Assembly (NCBI GenBank): GCA_015061815.1
Contig: SUVW01000011.1
Location: 20,568-84,567, forward strand
Length of the DNA stretch: 64,000 nucleotides
Reading direction: 5' to 3'
From: Lentisphaerota bacterium
GTDB taxonomy: Bacteria; Verrucomicrobiota; Lentisphaeria; Victivallales; Victivallaceae
Numbering within the stretch: the stretch's first letter is position 1; each line of letters opens with the position of its first letter. Under the pieces are notes generated by a model. The model was not told where the DNA came from and did no database searches. It saw only the letters and a program-made list of their open reading frames with translations. Shown here piece after piece: positions 44,502-54,394 of the stretch. The position numbers and the translations under genes are program-made.

Positions 44502-46418
44502 TCAGGGAAAGCTGTCAAAAAAACCTTCCCCATCATCGATGATCTCTGCGGAATATTCTTCCAGTACTTCCCGGTATTTTACCGCCCGGTAAAAGCGGTT
44601 GTCCGGATGGATATTCAACATCAGCAACGCTTTGATCCCGCCGAATTGTCCCATCAGCGGTTGATAATCCAAATCATTTTCCCAAATGCTTTCATCGACC
44701 TCCTGCAAATCGACCGAAACCGCGATCCCGGTCAAGGCCGCAGCTGCCAGTGCCGCCGGAACCGCTGATCCCCGGGCGGCAATACGGATATGTTCCACAC
44801 CGCGTTCAGCCAGAAAAACAGCGGTGGTGATGATATCATTGACCCGCATGGAAAAAAAAGACTCATCAAATGACGATGATATCTCTTCCCGGCTGCGCAG
44901 TGCATGTTTGATATGGTATCCCATACTGCCGGAACCGGTCAATTCAATAAGTCTGACCGTCTGGCCTTTCTGCAGCAGATGCCGGGTAAAAACCTCCGGA
45001 TAATTGCGGTAATCATCGGTGACCGCCAAAAGTATCAATTCTTTGGTCCGGTCCGGTTCATCGGGGGTCATAAGTAATGATACTATCCGGTCGCCGACCT
45101 GCCGCCGCCCGATTATTCCGCCCCGGATGCGTGCTTTACCGACAGCTTTTTCCGGAGCAACATGTTCTATGACATTTTTTGCCGGATGCTGCATATTCTG
45201 CAGCATTTCCGCCAGAATTTTCCGTTTTTCCCGCTGCCACTGTTCCAATCCGGACTTTTCCGGCAAGTTCATCTTTCCATAAAATTTCTGCAATTCCGGG
45301 AATGCCGCTGCCATTCCGAAAACACCCGGCTTCTCCGGTTCTCTGCCGTTATACCACAGCAATTCCGGCGGGGGAGGAGAAATTTCTTCCTCCGGGATAC
45401 GCTCTCCCCGGTCAACATTCTGTAAATTTTTCACCAGCCAGGCATAGACATGTTCTCTGACACACCGGTTGTAATTATGAGTATCTTTCAGAAACATCGA
45501 GCCGACCGCATCCGCTGCTCCATAAAGCGAATACACCTCTTTGAGCCGGGGAATCTCATAATCAGTGTTGAGATTGGTCCAATCCCCGGATACCCCGGGC
45601 AGAAATAACGGCCGGGGAGCCAGCGAAGCAACGATATCGAAATTGGTCAATCCGGATACCCGCAGCAGCGGGCCCTCTTCACAGCCGCAACCACCCTGAA
45701 AATGCGAAGAGAGCATACAAACCGGAGCGATCACCTTGATCCGCTCATCCAAAGCGGCAGCGAACCAGCATTGAGAAGCTCCGCCGGATGCACCGGTACA
45801 GCCGATACGCTGCGGATCGACTTCCGGCCGGGAAGCCAGAAAATTCACCGCCTGCAAACTGTTCAATGTCTGCAATCCGAATACGGATATCCCGTAAAAA
45901 TCCCCTTCCCGTTTGAATTTGCCTTGCCATGAATGCATCAGCGTATTATTGTCATTATAACCGATCATATCATAAGACAGCACCGCGAACCCCAGCCGCG
46001 CCAGCTGCCAGCAGCGCATTATCACACTTACCCGGTTGTCATGCTGCATCCTTCCGTGCTCCCAGTGGCCGTGCGGTGAAAGTATCCCGGGAAGCGGTGC
46101 AGACACATTTTCCGGCAGAAACAGACTGCCGGTCAACTCCACAGCCGGTGCAGTTCTTAAACGGACGGACTTTATACGCACTCCATGATAACTGTTTCCA
46201 CCGGAAACTTCAGATTTTATTTCCGGCATATCCATCCCCGGCCGCAAACCGGCGGCAAGCAATATCCGCCGTTTGACCTTTTCCCGGATAGCGGCATGTT
46301 CGCTCAATGATTCCGGCACATAAGCTTCCGTTGCCCGGGTCATATAATTTTCACTTATCAGGCGGCGGTCGATACGCACCGGTTCATCGACAAAAAACAA
46401 AGGGGTAACGTTGTCCAT
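44502..46418 (-). CDS. Large alpha/beta hydrolase, acetyl xylan esterase-like
   Basis: A 638-residue protein. The first half is an alpha/beta hydrolase: PAVELTGSLFLPENVSAPLP, GILSPHGHWEHGRMQHD, GCTGASGGASQCWFAAALDE with the nucleophile Ser, and RPLFLPGVSGDWTNLNTDYE. The second half, with AVTDDYRNYPEVFTRHLLQK, is a degenerate repeat of the same fold. No signal peptide is apparent. ATG 46418 gives this length; a TTG overlapping the regulator stop (46475) would add 19 residues. It follows the LacI regulator on the same strand and is probably its target. The substrate (acetylated sugar or glycan) is not known. Confidence 0.78.
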   Translation of the reverse strand: MDNVTPLFFVDEPVRIDRRLISENYMTRATEAYVPESLSEHAAIREKVKRRILLAAGLRPGMDMPEIKSEVSGGNSYHGVRIKSVRLRTAPAVELTGSLFLPENVSAPLPGILSPHGHWEHGRMQHDNRVSVIMRCWQLARLGFAVLSYDMIGYNDNNTLMHSWQGKFKREGDFYGISVFGLQTLNSLQAVNFLASRPEVDPQRIGCTGASGGASQCWFAAALDERIKVIAPVCMLSSHFQGGCGCEEGPLLRVSGLTNFDIVASLAPRPLFLPGVSGDWTNLNTDYEIPRLKEVYSLYGAADAVGSMFLKDTHNYNRCVREHVYAWLVKNLQNVDRGERIPEEEISPPPPELLWYNGREPEKPGVFGMAAAFPELQKFYGKMNLPEKSGLEQWQREKRKILAEMLQNMQHPAKNVIEHVAPEKAVGKARIRGGIIGRRQVGDRIVSLLMTPDEPDRTKELILLAVTDDYRNYPEVFTRHLLQKGQTVRLIELTGSGSMGYHIKHALRSREEISSSFDESFFSMRVNDIITTAVFLAERGVEHIRIAARGSAVPAALAAAALTGIAVSVDLQEVDESIWENDLDYQPLMGQFGGIKALLMLNIHPDNRFYRAVKYREVLEEYSAEIIDDGEGFFDSFP

Positions 46419-46471
46419 AAAAATAATGCTTTCTGCTGTCTGGCATTGTAAGAATAATATTCCGGAAATTT

Positions 46472-47356
46472 TCAATCAATGGCGACAAAAGTCAAATCTT
46501 TTTCCGACAATTCGATCTTGCGCTGGATATTTACCGGCTTGCGTCCTGCCATCAATTCCGAAAGGATCTCTATGCAATTTATGCAGCGTTCTTTGCTGCG
46601 TGTATTTATCACATATCCGGAAGAGTTGAATATCTGTACTGCGGAATTGACCATCAGCACGATACGATGCGGTTCCACCTTATGTTCGCGGATCAGTTCC
46701 ATCCGGTCCTTTTCGCAATCAACCGCAATAAATACTGCCGGATCATTGAAATCTTCCGGGATGAAATTCCTCGACCGTGAATGATAATTTTTCAGAACCC
46801 GGCAATTTTTCGGTCCCATCAACTTGGTCAAATGCTGCTGCATACGGGTATTATCCGAATAGACACACGGGATATCTTCACGTACCGGATTGCCCAGCAG
46901 TACAAATGGAAGTTCTGCTGCTGCGATCGCTTCGCAACACTCATCGACTGCATCGGGAATAAGGTTGCTGATAACGCCCCCGATCAAACCGGAAGAGCTC
47001 AAAGCTGTCAACCGCTTTTTCAACTCCTCCGGTTCCGTATAGGCCACCAGGATCATATCCAGTCCGTAACCGGGCAGCAGAGTGGTGAAGTTGGAAACCA
47101 TATCACACCAGTACATCCGGATATACCGTTCATCTTCCCACAAACGGTGCAGACAGACCGCTATCAGCGGGATTTTCCCGGTACGTATGGCGGAAGCAAA
47201 CGCATTGCGGGAATACCCCATCCGTTTTGCCAGTTCCCGTATCTCCGCACTCAATCCGGCGGAAACTTTGTTGCCGGGGTTCCCGTTCAACACCCGCGAT
47301 ACAGTTATTGAACTTACCCCGGCTTTCTCTGCAATTTCCCTGATCGTTACACCCAT
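46472..47356 (-). CDS. LacI-family transcriptional regulator
   Basis: A 294-residue regulator. The helix-turn-helix TIREIAEKAGVSSITVSRVL, then NGNPGNKVSAG and the hinge region follow the LacI pattern. The sensor domain (IPLIAVCLHRLWEDERYIRM, AAAELPFVLLGNPVREDIPC) is shorter than the usual 270 residues, and the linker YSDNTRMQQHLTKLMG is typical. AAGAGAAA precedes ATG. A TTGACA-17-TATATT promoter lies at 47420. The hydrolase gene overlaps or follows its stop. Other likely targets are the transporter and dehydrogenase genes at 47527-50655. Confidence 0.88.
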   Translation of the reverse strand: MGVTIREIAEKAGVSSITVSRVLNGNPGNKVSAGLSAEIRELAKRMGYSRNAFASAIRTGKIPLIAVCLHRLWEDERYIRMYWCDMVSNFTTLLPGYGLDMILVAYTEPEELKKRLTALSSSGLIGGVISNLIPDAVDECCEAIAAAELPFVLLGNPVREDIPCVYSDNTRMQQHLTKLMGPKNCRVLKNYHSRSRNFIPEDFNDPAVFIAVDCEKDRMELIREHKVEPHRIVLMVNSAVQIFNSSGYVINTRSKERCINCIEILSELMAGRKPVNIQRKIELSEKDLTFVAID

Positions 47357-47419
47357 TTTCTCTTCCCGGAAATCATCCTTTATTTCTGATTGGCAGAAAC
47401 TATATATGTGACATACGAA

Positions 47420-47448
47420 AATATATCACAAATACTCCGATTTGTCAA
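47420..47448 (-). promoter_or_regulatory. Promoter of the LacI-family gene
   Basis: On the minus strand TTGACA (47443-47448), 17 bases ending TTTGTGA, TATATT (47420-47425). The text GCGGTTGACAAATC, then GTGATATAT, closely follows the promoter part of repeat R1. Confidence 0.75.
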
Positions 47449-47526
47449 CCGCATAATACAGTCATTTGCACCTTTACATATTGCAGTTTTGCCTGAAAAT
47501 CATCCACGATCGCCGGGTGGAGATGA

Positions 47527-49293
47527 TCACTTCACCTCCACCTTGTCATTGATCGTTCCCAAAGTCAATCCCTTCCACTTGTGTTCAGGCTGAACCGGGC
47601 AGAATCGCAGTGCGATCAACGCGATAAAGAACGATGCCGGCATGAAAAATGCAAAACTGCAATCCAGCGGTCGGTCAGTCACATTGTAACTGCTGTACGC
47701 CCACCAGAGGAAAAGACGGAATGCAAAACCGAGTGTGAATATTCCGACACATCCGGAAATTTTTGCCGCCAGTTTTTTCCGGTAAAACACCCAGAAAACA
47801 CAGAGCAATATTCCGATAACAGCCGGAATGATCACATAAATCAGCGGCAGTTTGCCGCCCCAGCCGAAGCCGACTGACGGATCGGCTTCCCAGCGGTGTA
47901 CCGCATTGCGGGAGAGCGTGTACCAGATATTCTGCGAAATGGCTTCTCCGGTGGCGAAGAATGTATACGCCCAGATCAATAATGAATTTGCCCGCTTGGA
48001 AATCACCGCGAAAAGATACGCCGGCAGAGTGCAGAAACCAAGCAAACCGAAAATCGTCGCCACCTCTGTGGCACTCTGCTTGAGCCATTGTCCGCTCCAA
48101 TCCAGTGCCAATGCTGAAAACACCGCGATCACACCGAGTATGATGGTCGACATTTTAAGAATTTTCATCTCTTTTTCCGGAGTACACTTTTTATTGATGA
48201 ATTGGGTATAAAACTCTTTGAGCCACACTGCCGACATTGAATTCAATCCGCTGTCCAGCGTACTCATGATCGCCGCCAGCATTGCCGCCATAAAAATTCC
48301 CGGCAGCGGTGTCGGCATCTTCAACGCCACAAAACGGAAAAATGCGACATCCCCGCCATGTTTCATAACAAACGGGTCCGGATTTTTGGTAAAATAACTG
48401 TAGATACAAAAGCCGATAGTATACAAAATCACCATATTCAAAACACCCAATCCGGTGCTGGTGAGCTGTGCTTTCAATCCGGCTTTCCAGTCTTTAGTGG
48501 AAAGGATCCGCTGCACATTCAGCTGATCACTGCTGGCAGAAACCAGTCCGCCGGTGATCAAATTCCAGAGCAGCATCCAGAAGCAAAGACGGATATACGG
48601 AGTTATGGTATAAAATTCCGGATTGGTATATTGCGGGGCACCGTGACCGTTTTCCCACGCATAGATCACGCCCTGCACGATACCGCCGTCGATATTCTGA
48701 TTCAATGCGTTGATAATGAAAAACATTCCTGCAGTCATAATAAAAAACTGAACCACATCCGTCCATACGACTGCTTTCATACCGCCAAGAACAGTATAAA
48801 CAGTACCGATAAAACCCACCAGCAGAATCGTCAGCCAGCCGGGCCAGTTGTAAGCTCCCTGAAAAATTTTACTGGTGGTATACAGCACCATCCCCAAATA
48901 AAACACTCTCGAATAGAAAGCACTTACGGCAACAATGGTACGCACGGTACGGTCATAGCGGTGTTCCAGATACTCATAGGGAGTAAAACTGCCGAGTTTG
49001 AAGTAAAACCGGGAAAACATCATATAGAAAAGCGGCCCGGTGACCAGAGCAAACGGAGCCAGAGAAAAAAGAGTCCAACCCTGATTATATATTTCACTTG
49101 GTATCTGTACCAGTGAAACTGACGAGAGCAAAGTCATGATCATCGACAGTCCGATCGGCAGCCAGTGCATGCTTCTGCCGCCGAGCAGATAACCTTCAGC
49201 AGTTTCATTTTTATTGTTGAAAAAGAATCCGATCCCCAGTACGATCAGCATGTATGCAATAACAATGCTGTAGTTTATCAAATTGTCATTCAT
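47527..49293 (-). CDS. Sodium:solute symporter (SSS family)
   Basis: A 588-residue inner-membrane symporter with about 13-14 hydrophobic segments. Family text includes ETAEGYLLGGRSMHWLPIGL, SMIMTLLSSVSLVQIPSEIY, VYTVLGGMKAVVWTDVVQFF and AAMLAAIMSTLDSGLNSMSA, the last with the sodium-site Ser. It imports a sugar, sialic acid or similar solute with Na+. AAGGA lies upstream of ATG. It is followed on the same strand by the LacI regulator and preceded by a dehydrogenase, so it probably supplies the local sugar pathway. Confidence 0.92.
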   Translation of the reverse strand: MNDNLINYSIVIAYMLIVLGIGFFFNNKNETAEGYLLGGRSMHWLPIGLSMIMTLLSSVSLVQIPSEIYNQGWTLFSLAPFALVTGPLFYMMFSRFYFKLGSFTPYEYLEHRYDRTVRTIVAVSAFYSRVFYLGMVLYTTSKIFQGAYNWPGWLTILLVGFIGTVYTVLGGMKAVVWTDVVQFFIMTAGMFFIINALNQNIDGGIVQGVIYAWENGHGAPQYTNPEFYTITPYIRLCFWMLLWNLITGGLVSASSDQLNVQRILSTKDWKAGLKAQLTSTGLGVLNMVILYTIGFCIYSYFTKNPDPFVMKHGGDVAFFRFVALKMPTPLPGIFMAAMLAAIMSTLDSGLNSMSAVWLKEFYTQFINKKCTPEKEMKILKMSTIILGVIAVFSALALDWSGQWLKQSATEVATIFGLLGFCTLPAYLFAVISKRANSLLIWAYTFFATGEAISQNIWYTLSRNAVHRWEADPSVGFGWGGKLPLIYVIIPAVIGILLCVFWVFYRKKLAAKISGCVGIFTLGFAFRLFLWWAYSSYNVTDRPLDCSFAFFMPASFFIALIALRFCPVQPEHKWKGLTLGTINDKVEVK

Positions 49294-49332
49294 TGTTTGT
49301 GATTTCCTTATTTGCCATTAAACTTTTTGCGG

Positions 49333-50655
49333 TCACCGGTCGTATATATCCGGCGGCAGCACCTCCTGCATCCGGATGATCTTGCCGCCGGTCACCGAAT
49401 TGAATACCGCATCACCGATGGCGATGGAATTAAGTGCATCCTGACTGTCGGCCAGACATTTGTATTTACGGTGCGGATCAGGACCGAAGAAAATATCCTC
49501 GCGGATAAGCGGATCGCCGCCGCCATGACCGCCGCCGACACCATCTTTGATGTAAATACGCTCCAGTGAATCAAATATCGGATAATAGTCTATGAAACGT
49601 CTGCCCTCCACTCCCATCGGGAAAGAGACTTTGCCGACTCCGCCCCACTCTTCAGTTTCCAACCGGCCGTGTGTGCCGTTTATCGCCAGCCGGTAACCCT
49701 CATACGGGGTGGAAAAATTGGCTGAATAATTCAGCAGTACGCCATTACGGTAACCGACATTGGCGATATAGGTATCATAAATGTTTATTTCGGAATCAAA
49801 AATACACTTATCCGGCCGGTAAAGTGCCGGATCGTACTGTGTGGCCGGACGTCCGAGGCTGAAGTTATCCAGATGATCATCATGTACTTTCTGCACCTGT
49901 CCCCGGCTCCACCAGCGGGAAAAGTAGGCGCATTCAAATTTTTCATCGCAAGTTGAACAGTGCCGCCCATCCTTTTTGGACGGATTGAAAACCCCTTCCG
50001 GCCCGTAATGATTCAATGCTCCCATTGCGTGGACGGTTTCAGGTATCCCGTCGATCCACCAGTTGACCAGATCGAAGTGGTGACTGGATTTATGGATGGA
50101 CAAGCTGCCGGAATTTTCCCGCAAACGGTTCCAGCGGTTGAAATAACTTGAACCGTGCCTGATATCGATATACCAGTTGAGATCGACATGGGTGACTCTG
50201 CCGACGGCACCGGATAAGATCATTTCCCGTATCTTGCGGTGTACCGGATTGTAACGGTAATTGAATGTGCAAATGACTCTGCCTTTGGATTTGCGCTCGG
50301 CGCGGATGACTTCGACCACCTCCCGGGTATTCACACACATCGGTTTTTCACAAATCACATCCAAATCAGCGGCCAGAGCTTTTATGATATATTCAAAATG
50401 AGTACAATCCTTACCGGTCACAATAACTGCATCCGGACGGGTTTCAGAAATCATCTTATCAAATTCGGTATTCAGATACACCGGCACATCCGCTGCTTCC
50501 GGAACAGTTTCCTTGCAGAATTTGAATCTGACCGGATCGATATCCAGCAGACCAGCCAACTCGGCACAACTGCTGAAATCTTTATAAATCGGTTCAATGA
50601 ACATGCCCAATGCGCGGGCCGACACTCCGCACACCACATAACGACGCTTCAACAT
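49333..50655 (-). CDS. Gfo/Idh/MocA-family oxidoreductase
   Basis: A 440-residue dehydrogenase. The Rossmann part begins YVVCGVSARALGMFIEPIY and holds the ICEKPMCVNTREVVEV motif. The second part includes GSLSIHKSSHHFDLVNWWID, whose histidines are typical, and a Cys/His-rich insert (CSTCDEKFECAYFSRWW). The C-terminal region is longer than usual. It has a start 38 bases upstream of the symporter start. It probably acts on a sugar or amino sugar taken up by that symporter (inference). Confidence 0.88.
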   Translation of the reverse strand: MLKRRYVVCGVSARALGMFIEPIYKDFSSCAELAGLLDIDPVRFKFCKETVPEAADVPVYLNTEFDKMISETRPDAVIVTGKDCTHFEYIIKALAADLDVICEKPMCVNTREVVEVIRAERKSKGRVICTFNYRYNPVHRKIREMILSGAVGRVTHVDLNWYIDIRHGSSYFNRWNRLRENSGSLSIHKSSHHFDLVNWWIDGIPETVHAMGALNHYGPEGVFNPSKKDGRHCSTCDEKFECAYFSRWWSRGQVQKVHDDHLDNFSLGRPATQYDPALYRPDKCIFDSEINIYDTYIANVGYRNGVLLNYSANFSTPYEGYRLAINGTHGRLETEEWGGVGKVSFPMGVEGRRFIDYYPIFDSLERIYIKDGVGGGHGGGDPLIREDIFFGPDPHRKYKCLADSQDALNSIAIGDAVFNSVTGGKIIRMQEVLPPDIYDR

Positions 50656-50691
50656 TTTTACCTTTCCATATTTAGAATATTATTTTCTGTT

Positions 50692-50796
50692 GAGGCAATT
50701 GCCAGAGTCATTCAAAAAGGAATTGAAAAATCAGCACCGGTGAGATTGATGCGATGCGTAGTTTCAAGGATTTTTGAGAACTTTTGAAGTTGCCTC
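50692..50796 (-). repeat. R2, copy d (internally deleted, 105 bp)
   Basis: Ends GAGGCAATTGCCAGAGTCAT and GAACTTTTGAAGTTGCCTC are R2 termini; the middle is shortened and differs from copies c and f. TGTT occurs on both sides. It lies between the dehydrogenase start and the DUF4838 gene end. Confidence 0.6.
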
Positions 50797-50804
50797 TGTT
50801 ATTT

Positions 50805-52646
50805 TTACAAAGCTCCGAGATCACCGCTGCCGGAGGCTTTAAAAAGCTCTTCTCTGGCAGAGCTCAACCCCATTGCCGGGATCAGAGTCATAATGTATTC
50901 ATATACATCAAAATACGGTTGTTCTTCTGCCTCATGTTTTCTTGCCCAGTTGAAAAGTTCTCCGGCGCACCTGATTTTCCCGGCAGTATCCCCGGCATAA
51001 GCTCTATCCAGAACCCCGCAAACCAGTTCCAGCTCTTCGCAGTGCAGTTCCAACTGCCGCCATGAACGTCTTACTGCCGCCTGTCCGGAATTTTTCCCGG
51101 CCGCTATTGCCGGCTGAACTGCCTGTACCAACTGTGTCAATACTTCCCGGTCGATCGGCACCGGTGCGGTTTCCCCCCGCAGCACCCGGACCGGGAAGAA
51201 GATTTGAACTTGCCGGAAGTATTCCATTGCCGCCATAAAACCATCTCCGTATGCCTGCCGGAAATACTCCTTTTCCACATCTTCAAACTGCGAATCATTA
51301 TCCCACAACCCGGCGGCCATCGCGTTCATTCCCAATGCAGTCGGGAAAAATGCCCGCAGATTCATACAATTTACCAATCCGGAAAAGCCGTTCTCATTCA
51401 TCCTGACGGCATCGGCATGGATGACCTCTGCCAAAGCCCGGCTGCTGTGATCCTTGTGAACATCCCACATATAGTGATAATCAAATATGTGATATTCCCC
51501 GTCAAAAACTTTTTTCCACTCCTCAATAAAAGCGAGATTTTCCGCCGGAGAAGCCGGGAAAGGAGAAATATTGCGCAGAAATTCCGGGATTTTTCCGGCC
51601 GGAGATGCAGAAAACAGCGATTCAGAATATGTCCGGCTCACCGGACAGAAATACAGGATAAAGTGTTCCGGATGCTCAAATTTCACTTTGACCGGCGGCC
51701 AGAGGGTCTCGTAATAGACCACAAAAGCAATCTTTCCCTTGAATCCGGCTTCGCGCAACGCCCGGTCGGCCTCATTGAGCATGGTAACATACCAGTCGGA
51801 CGGACGCTGAATGACACAAGCAGGACATTCGCAATGATTGTGATGATGGTCGGAAAGCCAGACATGCATCACCGCTGCATCCGGATTTTCCTGCGCCCAC
51901 TCCACGACCCGGCGGACGAAACGGCTGCGCACTTCCGGATCACTGTAACACAACTGGGTATAAACATCCCGCCCGTGCCACTGGCTGCGTTTGCCGTTGA
52001 CCAGAGCATAATGTTTTCTCAATCCCTCCGGATCATCGGCCCAGGATTCTTCCAAAGCTCCGTGACCTTTGCACTGGAACATCAAACCCCGTTTGGCCAA
52101 CTCTTTTCTTGCTTCGTTTTCAGCGCGGCGGATATCATCGGCATCAAATTTTTCCGCCGCCGCCAAAGGATTGCCCTGATGGGAGTACCAACGCTCAAAA
52201 CTCAAGAAATTATGAGTTTCCAGAAAAAGAGTATTCAATCTCACTTTCGGCATCCAGTCGATAAAATCCAGCAGATTTTCTCTGGAATACGCCCCCTCTG
52301 CCCCGCAGCCGCGACAGGGGGTATCCGCCTGTTCATAAAAGCGGATATACTCCCACTTTTCCGGAGGCGGCGGGATCACCTCCCCGTCCTTTCCCGGACG
52401 GGGCCAGGCGAACCCCAGTTTCTGCAAAAACGCGTAACATGCGAAAAGCACCGACCGGGGATTGCTCCCTTTGATAAATCCGCTGCCGGCGGGGAAATTA
52501 ACATCAACAGCAAAGCCGTCAGTTTCACTCTCCCCGGCGCAAAGGGTCAATTCGATATCCGGCGCATCAAGCAGTTTGAATGCCCTTGTCAACTCTCCGG
52601 CAGCAAATTCCAGCACCGGAGAGGATGTTGCAATGATTATACTCAT
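50805..52646 (-). CDS. DUF4838-domain protein (alpha-glucuronidase-like fold)
   Basis: A 613-residue protein. The N-terminal 110 residues match the alpha-glucuronidase-like beta domain found before DUF4838 (EFAAGELTRAFKLLDAPDIE, SVLFACYAFLQKLGFAWPRP). The body has DUF4838-like signatures: NTLFLETHNFLSFERWYSHQ, MHVWLSDHHHNHCECPACV and YYETLWPPVKVKFEHPEHF. Proteins of this type are common in glycan clusters of Bacteroidota and Lentisphaerota, with poorly known activity. There is no signal peptide, so it acts in the cytoplasm, perhaps on a small glycoside. It is followed on the same strand by the Gfo/Idh gene. Confidence 0.78.
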   Translation of the reverse strand: MSIIIATSSPVLEFAAGELTRAFKLLDAPDIELTLCAGESETDGFAVDVNFPAGSGFIKGSNPRSVLFACYAFLQKLGFAWPRPGKDGEVIPPPPEKWEYIRFYEQADTPCRGCGAEGAYSRENLLDFIDWMPKVRLNTLFLETHNFLSFERWYSHQGNPLAAAEKFDADDIRRAENEARKELAKRGLMFQCKGHGALEESWADDPEGLRKHYALVNGKRSQWHGRDVYTQLCYSDPEVRSRFVRRVVEWAQENPDAAVMHVWLSDHHHNHCECPACVIQRPSDWYVTMLNEADRALREAGFKGKIAFVVYYETLWPPVKVKFEHPEHFILYFCPVSRTYSESLFSASPAGKIPEFLRNISPFPASPAENLAFIEEWKKVFDGEYHIFDYHYMWDVHKDHSSRALAEVIHADAVRMNENGFSGLVNCMNLRAFFPTALGMNAMAAGLWDNDSQFEDVEKEYFRQAYGDGFMAAMEYFRQVQIFFPVRVLRGETAPVPIDREVLTQLVQAVQPAIAAGKNSGQAAVRRSWRQLELHCEELELVCGVLDRAYAGDTAGKIRCAGELFNWARKHEAEEQPYFDVYEYIMTLIPAMGLSSAREELFKASGSGDLGAL

Positions 52647-52685
52647 TTTTCCGTATTCTGTTTTGGAATGAAACGCTATTTTTAC

Positions 52686-54371
52686 TTACAGCGAAAATGA
52701 CCAGCCGAGCCAACTCAAATCGACAGTGCCGAATACGGCATTGGACATATCCCCGAATGACATCCCCGACTGACCCTTTCCGGGATACGGAACCATTTTG
52801 CCACTCAAAACACTCTTGCCGTCGATCAGCACCTCGGCTTTATCCGCATCGGCATCAAGCAGAAATTCATAGGTGTGAAATTCGCCGGTACGCACCGGGA
52901 CGGCGGCAGTTCTGACACCTTTGGGCGCAGACAGTGTCACCTTCCCTGCGGCCAGCTGCAGTACCGATGAATAAGTTTTACCGCCGGCATCATTGAGCAT
53001 CACCATCATCACAAATTGCGCTTCTTTGATATCATTATCATTTATCCGCAATTCAAAACCGATTTTTGCTTTGTGCATACCGGAGGGGATATTCAACAGT
53101 TTGTGCCAGGGGCGGTTGGAATAATTCACCACTTTGCTGCGGGAAGAGAGCCGGAAAACCGGATGGGGACGTTCCGGGATCTCCACCATCTGATGATAGG
53201 GGCGGTCACCTTTCGGAGCGTGCCAGTAGTTGAGACTTTTGGTCAATCCGAGAGCCTCCGGAGTCTTGCCGGTTTCAGCTTTGTACATGGTCTGATAACC
53301 GTCTTTGATTTCAGCGGCGGCGAAGTCGCCTTTTTCAATTTTGTAAGTTGAAACAACCACGCGGTTGAAAGTATCCGGGTTGCGCAATGAACCGAAATCG
53401 CTGATATCATACAGCACCATCAATTCACCCGGCGCATTTTCCACAATGGAACTGTAACTTGAACCGGCTCCGGAATAGACCGGTACTTTATCCCACTGTT
53501 TGCCGCTTCCGGAAAAATCAGTCAGCAAATACACTCCCGGCCTGCCGGTGACGGCGACCAGAGTACCATCCTGCAGCCGCAGAAGTGAGGGTGCGGCACT
53601 GCCGCCATCGGTGACTTTGACCAGTTCGCCCCAGGTTTTTCCGCCGTCAGTGGAAGTACGCTGATAAAGCGGTTTGCCATTGGAACCGGAACGCATCATC
53701 ACGATAACTGTACCGTCTTTGGCTGTTTCCACACACGGTTCACTGGCTCCCTCATCGCGATCCCCCTCGCTGCCGTCGTCAACGATGGAAACAAAGTTCC
53801 AGCTCTTCCCGTCATCTTTAGAGTCGATCAGAGCCGTGAAACAGCCTTTTTTACCCTCGGCCAAACCATAAATCGTACTGCGCAGTGTTCCATCCGGCGC
53901 ACGGCGGATATCCCGGTGGACCCTGCCCCGGAAAGCGAAAGGAAGTTCAAAAACCGAAGTGGCCGATTCCAGTTTTTGAAGAGTTCCGGCATCATAACGC
54001 GTGGAAATAATCGTAAATTTCTTACTGAATTCATCACTTCTGCCGCGCAGAACAGTCACACTTTTACCGTCGGAATTGGCGATCGTGGCAAATCCGAAAA
54101 ACATCGGAGTCGGCTGCCAGGTTTTGCCGTTATCCAGCGAAGCCTTGCCCACAGTTTTCTCATCGACACTGTGGATACCGACCGAATGGGTCAGATAGAT
54201 GGCATTTTCTGAAATTCTTTCCGCATGGACGAAATTAAGATGCCTGACACCGGTCAGTACATTATTCTGTCCGGCCGGAGTCAATTTACCGCCCCGGACA
54301 ACGATCCCGTCGGATGCACAGACCGCAAGCGATAATACGGTCAAAAATGAGAATAAGAAATGTTTTTTCAT
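52686..54371 (-). CDS. Secreted sialidase-like (BNR/Asp-box) protein
   Basis: A 561-residue protein with an N-terminal signal (KKHFLFSFLTVLSLAVCASD). The first 370 residues form a six-bladed propeller with Asp-box repeats SLDNGKTW, SKDDGKSW and STDGGKTW. A laminin-G-like C-terminal domain follows (HKAKIGFELRINDNDIKEAQ, GEFHTYEFLLDADADKAEVL, WLGWSFSL). An RIP-like motif is not clear, so it may be a sialidase or a relative acting on another exo-linked sugar. It is transcribed toward the DUF4838 gene after 39 bases. It would act outside the cell or in the periplasm. Confidence 0.78.
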   Translation of the reverse strand: MKKHFLFSFLTVLSLAVCASDGIVVRGGKLTPAGQNNVLTGVRHLNFVHAERISENAIYLTHSVGIHSVDEKTVGKASLDNGKTWQPTPMFFGFATIANSDGKSVTVLRGRSDEFSKKFTIISTRYDAGTLQKLESATSVFELPFAFRGRVHRDIRRAPDGTLRSTIYGLAEGKKGCFTALIDSKDDGKSWNFVSIVDDGSEGDRDEGASEPCVETAKDGTVIVMMRSGSNGKPLYQRTSTDGGKTWGELVKVTDGGSAAPSLLRLQDGTLVAVTGRPGVYLLTDFSGSGKQWDKVPVYSGAGSSYSSIVENAPGELMVLYDISDFGSLRNPDTFNRVVVSTYKIEKGDFAAAEIKDGYQTMYKAETGKTPEALGLTKSLNYWHAPKGDRPYHQMVEIPERPHPVFRLSSRSKVVNYSNRPWHKLLNIPSGMHKAKIGFELRINDNDIKEAQFVMMVMLNDAGGKTYSSVLQLAAGKVTLSAPKGVRTAAVPVRTGEFHTYEFLLDADADKAEVLIDGKSVLSGKMVPYPGKGQSGMSFGDMSNAVFGTVDLSWLGWSFSL

Positions 54372-54394
54372 TTTATATCAAATCCCTGAAACGA

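Noticed and set aside
51204..52700. A 498-codon frame on the plus strand
   Set aside because: It is the reverse of the DUF4838-type gene and shows only composition-driven openness.
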